From Enoplosus armatus (Eukaryota > Chordata > Actinopteri > Centrarchiformes > Enoplosidae), in contig NC_092186.1 of the NCBI RefSeq assembly GCF_043641665.1, positions 27,065,501 to 27,129,500 on the forward strand: a stretch of 64,000 bases of DNA, in the 5' to 3' direction. Each line of letters starts with the position of its first letter. The first letter of the stretch is position 1. The position numbers and the translations under genes were made by a program. The notes under the pieces are model-generated. The model was not told the DNA's origin and searched no databases. It was given only the letters and a program-made list of their open reading frames with translations. Below are positions 1 to 6,765 of this stretch, in pieces.

Positions 1-82
1 GTCTTCCTGCCCTCGTGTTTCCCGCCTTTGTGATTGTCAGCCCCGCCCTGATTGTTTCCACCTGTGTTTCACTCACCTCTTG

Positions 83-90
83 TTTAAATA
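83..90 (+). promoter_or_regulatory. TATA-like box in LTR U3
   Basis: TTTAAATA lies about 320 bp upstream of the LTR polyadenylation signal, the usual U3-then-R order. It recurs unchanged at +7,629-bp spacing (7712, 15341, 22970 and so on), so each unit may carry its own RNA polymerase II promoter. Activity is inferred, not shown. Confidence 0.5.
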
Positions 91-402
91 GTCTGCGTCT
101 CCCTTTGTCGTGTGCCAGTTCGTCTTGTCCTTCATGTCATGTTTAGCAGGTCTAAGTCCGCATCTTGTTACTCAGTGAGTTCCTGTGTGAGTTTGATTCA
201 GTGTTCTTGTTAATTTTTTCTGTCTAGATTTTCCCTGTTTTAGTCCTCCCCTCGTAGGAGTGATTTTCTGTTGATTACTTTGTTAGTTTAAGCTCCTTTG
301 TTTTCTCGTATTTTTGTATTAGCGTTTTCCTCCGTTTTTAGGAGTGATTTTGATTTATTACTTTGTAGAGATTTCTTGCTTGGTCAAGCTTATTTTGTTA
401 TC

Positions 403-408
403 AATAAA
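403..408 (+). terminator. LTR polyadenylation signal AATAAA
   Basis: A canonical AATAAA followed within 15-30 bp by T/G-rich sequence, as in the R region of LTR retrotransposons. One is present in each unit (8032, 15661, 23290, 30919, 38544, 46173, 53802, 61431). It could end transcripts reading in from the previous unit. Confidence 0.6.
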
Positions 409-474
409 GACTTTTGTTGTACTTTGTTTGAGTCGAGCGTTTGGGTTCATTTTTTGCCTTGCCTAGTCGTGACA

Positions 475-491
475 GAACGAACTGGCCAATC
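475..491 (+). other. Primer-binding-site region (tentative)
   Basis: These 17 bp lie between the LTR end (TGACA) and the gag ATG, where a gypsy element carries its tRNA primer-binding site. A TGG at 483-485 could mark the CCA-pairing end of a tRNA match. I cannot assign the tRNA from sequence alone. Confidence 0.35.
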
Positions 492-1238
492 ATGAACCCA
501 GCCGACTCTAGTCAGCTTAAAGAACAGGTTCTAGCATCAACTAGCATCAGACAGCATGAGGAGCAGGTGGCTGCCATAAGTCGTGGTGTTACTGATCTGT
601 CCACGTGTCAGGAGGATTTTAAGATTTCAGTTATCACGCAGGTTAATTGCTTAGCTCAGCAGATGCAGGATATGCTCACTCACCTGCGAGAAGCTCCTCA
701 TAGTTCGAGCCCGACCACATCTACCGAACGCTTGAGTGTTTCTGCTCCTGTTTTGCCGGTCATCTCTGCCATGCCTCCCCATCTTGCTGCACCTGAAAGA
801 TTCACGGGTGAGTCTGTTCTGTGCAGGCCCTTCCTGGTCCAGTGCAACCTGCACTTCGAGATGAATCCCACTGCCTTCCCCACACCATGTTCTCGGGTCG
901 CCTTCATCACGTCGCATCTCACCGGACAAGCGGCGGCTTGGGCCACCTCCGAGTGGGCTCGGGATTCCCCAGTGTGCAACTCGCCGGAGCTGTTCATAGA
1001 CTCTCTAAAGAAGATCTTTGACCACACCACACGGGAGGCAGCCCGAGTCCTGAAGAGGTTAGTACAAGGCAACCGACCTGTGTCAGACTACGCAGTTGAG
1101 TTCCGCACCATAACCGCAAGCAGCGATTGGAACGATCCAGCGTTATTTGACGCTTTTATTGAAGGACTGTCTGATCCCATTCAAGACCATCTAGCCCCTC
1201 AAGATCTACCCCAGGATCTGGACTGGAAGAAAGCCTGA
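492..1238 (+). pseudogene. gag: Truncated gypsy gag (copy 1)
   Basis: A 248-codon frame from the ATG at 492, just after the LTR. The open frame extends upstream to 441, but that part lies in the LTR, so 492 is preferred. Residues about 8-65 are polar and probably helical. Residues about 100-240 match the Ty3/gypsy capsid (Retrotrans_gag) pattern, with an AAAWA-S-W motif and a DYA-EFR helix. The frame stops right after the capsid domain. The C-terminal CCHC zinc knuckle expected in full-length gag is absent, and the next ATG (1238-1240, overlapping TGATG) opens on protease-like sequence in another frame. An internal deletion therefore removed the gag tail and the protease active site. The capsid domain is open in every copy, but no complete Gag can be made. 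Confidence 0.85.
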
Positions 1239-1390
1239 TGGCTTGGGATCTTGCTAAAGAACTAAGATTAAGATCAGAGCTATTACCTTGCCCTCTTAAG
1301 GCAAGCGCACTTGATGGCAACACCTTATTTCATGTCACACATAGGACCGAACCTTTTGACTCTGATTCCTTAGTTTTAGGTTTCCCGTGA
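1238..1390 (+). pseudogene. Retropepsin remnant (copy 1)
   Basis: A 50-codon frame overlapping the gag stop. It encodes the part of a fish gypsy protease that follows the catalytic Asp-Ser-Gly: an L-A-KEL-L-x5-LP stretch, then ALDG and VTHRTEP motifs. The DSG catalytic triad is missing, and the frame ends at TGA 1388-1390 before the flap and ILG-DFL region. It is therefore dead. The same 153-bp block sits at the start of pol in every unit. Confidence 0.65.
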
Positions 1391-1650
1391 CTGTGCAGAC
1401 ACAATCCCCATGTTGATTGGAACACTGGCTCCATCTTGAGATGGAGGGAAAGCTGTAAACTTAGCTGTCTGCAGCCTGAGAGGAGGGTGACACTGGGTCG
1501 GTGCTCTGGAGAGAGTGTTGGTCTTCCCCTCCAGGGCCTGCTCAGGCTTCCGACCTATCCAATGTTCCTGCCTGTTACCATGACCTCGCCTAGCAGAGCT
1601 AGCAAAGCTAAGGCGACGTCTCTTCCTCCTCACCGTTCTATGCCTGTCCC
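1391..1650 (+). other. Degraded protease-RT linker, no open frame
   Basis: Between the protease remnant and the recognisable RT N-terminal linker I see no sustained reading frame. There are several stops in all three forward frames, with only short matches to the PPHR-type linker near 1625-1650. By position it is pol debris. Confidence 0.5.
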
Positions 1651-1906
1651 ATTGACCTCATTCCAGGTACTACCTTACCCAGGGGGCGTCTCTATTCCAT
1701 CTCGGGACCAGAGAGGAAGGCTATGGAGGATTACATTGAGACCTCTCTGAATTATATTGACTATGCTCCTCTTAATTACCATAAAGAACCGGTACCCTCT
1801 CCCTCTTATGTCCTCAGTGTTTGAGCAGTTACAGTCGGCCAAGATCTTCATTAAGCTCGACCTCCGAAACGCCTACCACCTTGTCCGCATCAGAGAAGGG
1901 GGATGA
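1651..1906 (+). pseudogene. pol: RT linker and fingers remnant, two frames (copy 1)
   Basis: From 1651 one frame encodes the conserved gypsy pre-RT segment (IDL-PG, then LPRGRLYS and GPE-KAMEDYI motifs), ending at TGA 1822-1824. A second frame from about 1781 to TGA 1904-1906 encodes KNRYPLPL, then the FEQL and KLDLRNAYH motifs of the RT fingers and palm start. The segment normally lying between them (the core of the fingers) is largely deleted. An extra G in the run at 1898-1902 then shifts into the frame used by the rest of RT. The relic cannot be read through. Confidence 0.75.
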
Positions 1907-3272
1907 GTGGAAGACGGGATTCAACACACCTACTGGGCACTATGAATACATGGTTATGCCTTTTGGGTTAACAAATGCTCCGGCAGTGTTTCAAAACCTG
2001 GTGAATGATGTTTTGAGAGATTCTCTGGACCATTTTGTTTATGTTTATCTGGATGACATTTTGGTCTACTCGCCGGATGAGGAGACTCACATTACTCATG
2101 TTCGTCAGGTATTGTCACGATTGTTGGAGCACAGGCTGTATGTCAAGGCCGAGAAGTGCGATTTTCATGCTGAGTCAGAGTCGTTCCTGGGCTTCATCAT
2201 AGCCCCTGGATTGATACAGATGGATCCGGCTAAAGTAAAAGCTGTGGCAGAGTGGCCAGTTCCGGATAGCCGCAAAAAGGTTCAGCAATTCTTAGGATTT
2301 GCTAACTTTTACCGTCGGTTCATCCGGAACTTTAGCGCTATTGCAGCGCCTCTGCATACCTTAACCTCTCCTCAGTCTCCTTTTCAGTGGACCGCCCAGG
2401 CTCAGGAGGCATTCCACCGGCTTAAGACCTTGTTCACCACAGCTCCTATCCTGTCTGTACCAGACCCCACCCGGCAGTTTGTGGTGGAGGTGGACGCCTC
2501 CAATGAAGGAGTCGGGGCGGTTCTCTCCCAGAGAGCAGAGGAGGATGGTAAGATGCATCCATGTGCATTCTTATCCTGGAAGCTGACCAAGGCGGAGCGG
2601 AACTATGATGTGGGTAATCGTGAGCTGCTGGTGGTCAAAGTGGCGCTGGAGGAATGGCGTCACTTGCTGGAGGGGGCCCAGCAGCCGTTCATTGTTTGGA
2701 CGGATCATAAAAATCTCCAGTATATCCGCAGTGCCAAGAGACTCAATTCTAGGCAAGCTCGCTGGTCACTGTTCTTTAACCGTTTCAACTTTACTCTTTC
2801 TTACAGGTCCCAGAACGTTAAACCGGATGCCCTCTCCCGGCTGTACGATCCTGAGCCTGTTGCCAAGGAACCAGAATCCATCCTGCCACTTAACCGTGTG
2901 GTTGGGGAGGTTTCCTGGCGCAGAGTATCCGAGGTAGACCAAGACAATGGTGTGAATCCGCCCCTGGGCGATTTTCCTCCCAACCGCTTGTTTGTGGCGG
3001 TGGATATGCATTCCCAGGTGGTTCATTGGGCTCACACCTCGCTGCTTACCTGTCATCCTGGCGTTAAGCGGACGGTCTTCTTCATTCGCCAACGTTTCTG
3101 GTGGCCGGTGATGGAAAGGGTCATCAGGGAGTATGTGGAATCGTGCCCGTGTGTGTGCTCGGAGCAAGTCTTCCTCCAAGGTGCGGGCAGGTCTTCTCCA
3201 GCCGCTTCCCGTTCCCAGCCGTCCCTGGGCCGATATATCGGTGGACTTTGTAACAGGACTCCCTCCGTCTGA
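1899..3272 (+). pseudogene. pol: Gypsy RT-RNase H-integrase N-terminus (copy 1)
   Basis: The longest frame of the unit; the open frame runs from 1821, but homology begins at about 1899. Numbering from 1821, residues 27-100 are the RT palm with MPFGLTNAP (46-54) and the catalytic YLDD (76-79; 2046-2057). Thumb and connection follow, with [11 protein letters not shown] at 158-168. RNase H follows, with likely catalytic Asp225, Glu268, Asp294 and Asp336 all present. The integrase HHCC zinc finger begins near His405/His412 with CPxxC at 442-446. A 1-bp frameshift in the GTGTGT run near 3145 ends the true frame, and the last 35 or so codons are out of frame. The integrase first catalytic Asp (GAC 3244-3246) lies in another frame. 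RT lacks its fingers and any start codon. It is a dead relic despite its length. Confidence 0.9.
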
Positions 3273-3293
3273 AGGTAACAAAGGTTTTCCAAA

Positions 3294-4175
3294 ATGACTC
3301 ATTTCATTGCCTTGCCCAAGCTGCCGTCTGCTAAGGAGACGGCAGAAGTTATGTGTCACCATGTCTTTCGTGTTCATGGATTTCCCAGGGACATTGTCTC
3401 GGACCGTGGTCCCCAGTTCATGTCGAGGTTTTGGAAGGAATTCTGCGACCTCATCGGGGTCACTGTCAGCCTCTCTTCTGGATATCACCCGGAGTCTAAT
3501 GGTCAGATGGAGCGGCTGAACCAAGTCCTGGAGACCTGCCTGCGCTGCCTGGTGTCCCAAAACCCCACCTCCTGGAGTAAACATCTCACCTGGGTCGAGT
3601 ACGCCCACAATTCTCTTCCCATGGCGGCCACTGGCATCTCTTCTTTCCACTGTGTCTACGGCTACCAACCACCAGTCTTCACGGAGACCGCAAAGGAGGT
3701 GGTGGTCCCGGTGGCCCTTGCCCTGGTCCGCAGATGTCACCGTGTGTGGGAATCCACCCGCAGGATCCTGTTACGCAGCTGTGACTGGATGAAGAAGGCA
3801 GCAGATCGCCGTAGGAGACCGGCTCCCGAGTACCAGCCGGGTCAGAGGGTCTGGCTCTCCACCCGCGATCTACCCCTCCACATCACGTCCAGGAAGCTGG
3901 GGCCCCGGTTCGTGGGTCCATTCCCCATCACCAAGGTCATCAACCCTGCTTCGGTGCGTCTCCACCTTCCATGTGGGCAGGGTGAAGCCCGTCAGGGACA
4001 GTCCTATGGTTCTTGCAGCCAAACCCCCTCCACCCCCCCGGATGGTCGAGGGCGGTCCTGTCTACACCGTCAAAAAGCTCCTGGTGGTCCACAACAGAGG
4101 CAGAGGCAAGCAATTCCTGGTGGACTGGGAGGGTTACGTAGTTCGCACTGTCGCACGGGAGGTAAAGCTGGTTAG
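3294..4175 (+). pseudogene. pol: Gypsy integrase core (copy 1)
   Basis: A 293-codon frame. Upstream, about 3146-3294, a different frame carries the first catalytic Asp (VDFVTGLP motif), and a small deletion separates it from this one. Here Asp37 (DRGPQF) and Glu73 (SNGQMER) have 35 residues between them, as in D,D(35)E integrases. [10 protein letters not shown] (100-109) and the GPF/Y module (LGPRFVGPF, 202-210) follow. After about residue 226 a deletion with frameshift leaves the last 67 codons as nonsense; the true continuation is the chromodomain frame from 3973. The three catalytic residues exist but are spread over two frames, so no active integrase is possible. Confidence 0.88.
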
Positions 4176-4212
4176 AGCGGGTTGGGCCCCCATCATGTCG
4201 AAGTGTCCTTGA
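3973..4212 (+). pseudogene. pol: Integrase C-terminal chromodomain, truncated (copy 1)
   Basis: The frame continuing integrase after the break: a FHV-RVKPV link, a proline-rich spacer ([10 protein letters not shown]), then a chromodomain start ([22 protein letters not shown]). In chromoviruses this module steers integration toward marked chromatin. It is cut after WEGY (about 4136), where unrelated and SINE-like sequence takes over; the final 25 codons to TGA 4210-4212 are read-through. The C-terminal helix is missing. Confidence 0.75.
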
Positions 4213-4372
4213 GCAAGACACTGAACCCTGAGCTCACGGCACCTTGCATGGCAGCCAAGGTCGCCATTGGTGTGTGAATGTATGAGTGAATGAGTGAATG
4301 AGACTTAGCTGTAAAGTGCTTTGGGAACCGTGAAGGTTGAAAAGCGCTATATAAGTGAGATCATTTACATTT
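4160..4372 (+). mobile_element. SINE/MITE-like teleost repeat, internally deleted
   Basis: This resembles a very common teleost interspersed repeat: a GTCCTTGAGCAAGACACTGA core, a CACCTTGCATGGCAGCC segment, GAATGAGT iterations (4275-4302), then AAAGTGCTTTGGGAACCGTGA and a GCGCTATATAAGTGAGATC tail. The 5' end (TGGTTAGAGCGG, 4169-4180) looks like a tRNA-type A box, but no B box follows, so a tRNA-derived SINE with an internal deletion is my preferred reading; a MITE is the alternative. It truncates the gypsy chromodomain. Equivalent copies start at about 11789, 19418, 27047, 34672, 42301, 49930 and 57559. Edges are approximate. Confidence 0.55.
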
Positions 4373-4731
4373 GATTTACATTTGTAACCCACATTAGTTT
4401 CACCAGCGTAATACGTATAATATGAGTTCATTTGAGTTAAAACGTCACTGTGTAATTACTACACTACACTCAGAACTGTTAACAAAGTTTTATGAAGGAA
4501 ATAACACTAAGAGTTTAAGTGTTAATCAGAATTTACTCTTATTAATTAACTCTTCATGAGTGTTAAACCTACTTTACACTAACTGTTATTGAGAAATTAC
4601 TCCCAACAGTGTTGATTTTTAATTGACATAATGTACTTGTGTATTTACTATCTATAAGTGTTATTAGTCAACAGCTTGTTGCTTTTCAATGGACTTTTTA
4701 ATAAAATGTACTCTTCACTAGAACTAATATT
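4373..4731 (+). repeat. AT-rich spacer with recurring AGTGTTAA-type words
   Basis: No coding signal. The stretch is AT-rich and repeats short motifs of the form AGTGTTAA/TTAACACT and their variants (near 4518, 4558, 4574, 4610 and 4659) in both orientations, together with TTAATTAACTCTTCATGAGTGTTAA-like symmetry near 4540-4566. This suggests a decayed small DNA transposon or minisatellite. I cannot name the family. It repeats in every full unit. Confidence 0.4.
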
Positions 4732-5275
4732 TTAGTATTTCGCAATTTTGTATTCATCAGAGACGTCCATGGTGGGATCCTCCTCCTCAGCATCAGAAGG
4801 TGTCTCATCCTCAGAGTCGTCCAACGCCTCGGACGACAGAGAGGAAGGTGGTTCAAGGGCGGTGTGACCCACGTGCGTGGTGGATTTGGCTGGCTGGTCC
4901 GGGTGACGCCGATGGAACTCCCTGATGAGCCGGGGGTCCAGGATGCGCCGTGCCGGAACCCAGGACCTCTCCTCAGGGCTGTATCCCTCCCAGTCGACCA
5001 GGTACTGGAGACCCCTCCCGCGGTGGGTTGGGTGGAATCCGTAGACACACTGGAAGGGGGAAAGTCCAGTGGTGCAACTGGTCAAAGTGTTATGGGCGTA
5101 CTCTACCCACAGTAGCTGCTGGGACCAGGACGAGGGGTGTTTGGAAACCATGCAGTGCAGAGTTGTCTCCATCTCCTGGTTCTTGCGCTCGGTCTGGCCG
5201 TTGGACGGGGGGTGGAACCCGGATGATAGGCTGACGGTGGCCCCAACTTGCGTGAAGAACTCCCTCCAAAACACA
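4732..5275 (-). pseudogene. pol: Minus-strand integrase fragment fused to chromodomain
   Basis: Part of a 223-codon frame (5403-4732). It contains the end of the integrase core ([16 protein letters not shown] with the catalytic Glu, [18 protein letters not shown]). It then jumps at about 5025 to [24 protein letters not shown] of a chromodomain, with an RR-HPDQPA tail and an acidic Ser/Asp/Glu-rich end. The integrase C-terminal region and GPF/Y module are lost at the jump. The DRGPQF catalytic Asp is also missing. Copies 1 and 5 have Val in CVYG; other complete copies have Ala. Confidence 0.78.
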
Positions 5276-5311
5276 GAGGCACAGAGCACAGAGCCCTCCA
5301 AAAACCCTCCA

Positions 5312-5529
5312 AAAACTGACGGGACAGGGCATCGGGCTTCACATTGCAGGACCCGGGTCGGTAGGACAGGGAGAAGTTGAACCTTGTGAGAAAAAGCGAC
5401 CATCGGGCTTGGCGGGAGTTGAGCCTCTTGGCTGACTGGATGTACTCAAGGTTCTTATGGTCAGTCCACACCAGAAAAGGCAGCTTGGTCCCCTCGAGCC
5501 AGTGGCGCCATTCGTCAATGGCCAGAAAG
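5312..5529 (-). pseudogene. pol: Minus-strand RNase H fragment
   Basis: The frame encodes [19 protein letters not shown] and [11 protein letters not shown] motifs and ends with PDALSR (5333-5319), the C-terminal half of gypsy RNase H. The N-terminal half with the first catalytic Asp is deleted at the junction with the RT fragment. Downstream, a TTTTTGGAGGG pair of tandem words marks the deletion that removed the integrase zinc finger and first catalytic residues. Confidence 0.75.
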
Positions 5530-5802
5530 GAAACGGATGAAGCGTGGTTTTTTTTTTTCGGCCTTGGTCCGGGAGAAGATCAGGATGTCGTCCAGGTAGA
5601 CAAAGACATGCTTGTTTAGCATGTCTCTGAGCACGTCATTGACCAGAGCCTGGAAGACAGCCGGGGCGTTGGTGAGGCCGAAGGGCATTACCAGGTCCTC
5701 ATAATGACCAGTAGGGGTGTTGAACGCCGTCTTCCACTTATCACCTTCCCGGATGCGGACCAAGTGGTATGCGTTGCGCAGGTCCAACTTTGAGAAGATG
5801 GT
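5515..5802 (-). pseudogene. pol: Minus-strand RT palm fragment
   Basis: Encodes KLDLRNAYH, then MPFGLTNAP and the catalytic YLDD of gypsy RT (90-codon frame 5787-5515). After [10 protein letters not shown] a run of Lys codons (the 11-T run on the plus strand, about 5548-5558) leads straight into RFIRFLS. That motif normally lies about 90 residues further on, so most of the thumb is deleted. RT fingers are absent. Non-functional. Confidence 0.8.
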
Positions 5803-5839
5803 GATTATGTATATATTATATACTTATACTTATAATCAC
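5801..5839. repeat. AT-rich nested palindrome
   Basis: Outer arms GTGATTAT (5801-5808) and ATAATCAC (5832-5839) enclose an inner perfect stem GTATATA/TATATAC around a single T (5809-5823). It sits exactly where the minus-strand gypsy relic ends and unrelated DNA begins. It is unchanged in the other full units (for example 13430-13468). Confidence 0.6.
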
Positions 5840-5853
5840 TTTCAGTTTAAAAG

Positions 5854-6312
5854 ATGAAACAAAAAAACACATTGTTCTTAACCATTTCTCTCAACACTGA
5901 AAAATGTGTGTTTAAAGTGCATTTCAGAGGATACACACATCCGAGGATAATTCCGGCCATTTTCAACCTAGAACAAATTTTGACATCATCTGGAATCTAC
6001 CAATCGAATCTAACCAAAATCTTATCAAATGGACCACTGAGTGATGTGAGAGTGTGCCTGCTTTCATGTGTGTTAGTGTTGACATTAACAGTTGGCCAAG
6101 TTATGATTTTTGTTTTTCAAGACATTACGTATGTGGGTGCTTTAGAAGATCTGATCTGTTGCCTCAATACATTGTACTGCTGCTGGAAAAACACCAGACA
6201 ACTCAGTAAAATGGATGTAAAATGTTGTATTCCTAACTATGTGTTTCACTTCCAAATTGGGGTGGAGTTAGATTTACTTCTATTCCAACAGGTGTTCAAA
6301 TTAGATTTTTAA
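5854..6312 (+). CDS. Unrecognised 152-codon open frame
   Basis: I do not recognise this protein. It starts at an ATG in AT-rich DNA and ends at TAA 6310-6312, inside the TTAA that borders the adjacent MITE candidate. Residues about 66-90 form one hydrophobic stretch that could span a membrane, and there is a Cys-rich patch (about 100-128). No known domain motif, splice site or promoter was seen. The frame is open in all eight full copies (13483, 21112, 28741, 36366, 43995, 51624, 59253), with only Leu39 to Val in copy 4. Copies are nearly identical overall, so that conservation carries little weight. It is more likely a chance frame or a fragment of an unknown repeat than a gene. Confidence 0.2.
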   Translation: MKQKNTLFLTISLNTEKCVFKVHFRGYTHPRIIPAIFNLEQILTSSGIYQSNLTKILSNGPLSDVRVCLLSCVLVLTLTVGQVMIFVFQDITYVGALEDLICCLNTLYCCWKNTRQLSKMDVKCCIPNYVFHFQIGVELDLLLFQQVFKLDF

Positions 6313-6575
6313 AAGGGGAGATTCACCTATTTTCAACCTCATCTTAATCTATCTGCAATTAGGGATATAGTGTTAAAAAACACCTGCAGTTGTTGCCGAT
6401 GTTCTATGTCTCTGGAGTACTGTATATGTCGCAGGTGGGAGAAGAACAACAGATTGTGCTGCGGTGCAGTGCCCCTGAGACACAGGATTATAGTGTGAAA
6501 AATGCCTGCAGTTATTCTTCATGTTCTCTAATACACATAGATTGAGATAAGATTGAAAATCTGCAAATCTCTCCC
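6313..6575. mobile_element. MITE candidate with ~39-bp terminal inverted repeats and TTAA flanks
   Basis: The left end (6313-6352) and right end (6537-6575) are imperfect inverted repeats of about 39-40 bp, beginning AAGGGGAGATT and, reverse-complemented, GGGAGAGATTT. Both ends are flanked by TTAA (6309-6312 and 6576-6579), which fits a piggyBac-type target site; TA duplication of a Tc1/mariner-like MITE is the alternative. Inside, a diverged direct repeat carries a CCTGCAGTTRTT core (about 6364-6404 and 6486-6528). No transposase is encoded. Further copies start at 13942, 21571, 29200, 36825, 44454, 52083 and 59712. Confidence 0.65.
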
Positions 6576-6579
6576 TTAA

Positions 6580-6765
6580 GAAGAGTGACATCTTTCATGG
6601 TATGGTGCCAGATGATAGTTATGATCAACAACGACAATTGTCCCTTTTTATCCATCATCCTCTTTATTCATCCTCTTGGCTCCCGCCATTCCTAAATTCT
6701 TCTGGTCTGCTCCAATCCTGACTGTTATCTGTATTATTGATTTGTCACACTGAACTTAGTGGTAA
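6580..6765. other. Unassigned spacer
   Basis: No reading frame, repeat or RNA gene seen. Pyrimidine-rich over 6640-6720. It may include decayed upstream sequence of the protease fragment that follows. Confidence 0.4.

Larger units (their letters stand above)
1..474 (+). mobile_element. Gypsy LTR, 3' part (copy 1)
   Basis: The last 474 bp of a long terminal repeat; the first 115 bp lie beyond the window start. The 3' end is placed at TGACA (470-474), which pairs as an inverted repeat with TGTCA at the LTR start seen in later copies. It contains a TATA-like box (83-90), AATAAA (403-408) and two imperfect direct repeats (256-282 and 340-365). The gag start codon follows 17 bp downstream, as expected for a 5' LTR. 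Limits are inferred, because no second LTR exists in the unit for comparison. Confidence 0.8.
4732..5802 (-). mobile_element. Second gypsy relic, minus strand (copy 1)
   Basis: A separate chromodomain-bearing gypsy element in reverse orientation, shrunk to about 1.07 kb by internal deletions. Reading right to left: RT palm (5802-5515), RNase H (about 5529-5312), integrase core (about 5275-5025) and chromodomain with an acidic tail (about 5022-4732). It is not an inverted duplicate of the plus-strand element. Protein residues differ at many sites (for example HPPSNGQTE against HPESNGQME) and the RT nucleotide sequences are clearly diverged. No LTR flanks it. Both ends look like truncations: at KLDLRNAYH on the right and a short Lys-Ile-Ala-Lys-Tyr tail on the left. 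Confidence 0.85.

Noticed and set aside
298..495. 65-codon frame in the LTR
   Set aside because: Lies within LTR sequence and ends just after the gag ATG in another frame; no protein features.
1436..1750. 104-codon plus-strand frame in the protease-RT linker
   Set aside because: The gypsy linker motifs are in a different frame from 1651; this frame has no match.
1821..3272. RT-RNase H frame as a domesticated host gene
   Set aside because: The frame lacks RT fingers and a proper start, ends out of frame, is cut in copy 5, and loses a conserved Trp in several copies. Openness is explained by recent copying.
2766..3740. 324-codon minus-strand frame (343 codons in copy 5), recurring in every unit
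   Set aside because: Antisense to the RNase H-integrase relic. Its composition mirrors the sense codons and it has no recognisable motif.
4852..5380. Overlapping plus-strand frames of 83-103 codons
   Set aside because: Shadows of the minus-strand gypsy integrase and RNase H fragments, whose motifs are clear.
6373..6591. 72-codon minus-strand frame
   Set aside because: Falls inside the non-coding MITE candidate and its flank.
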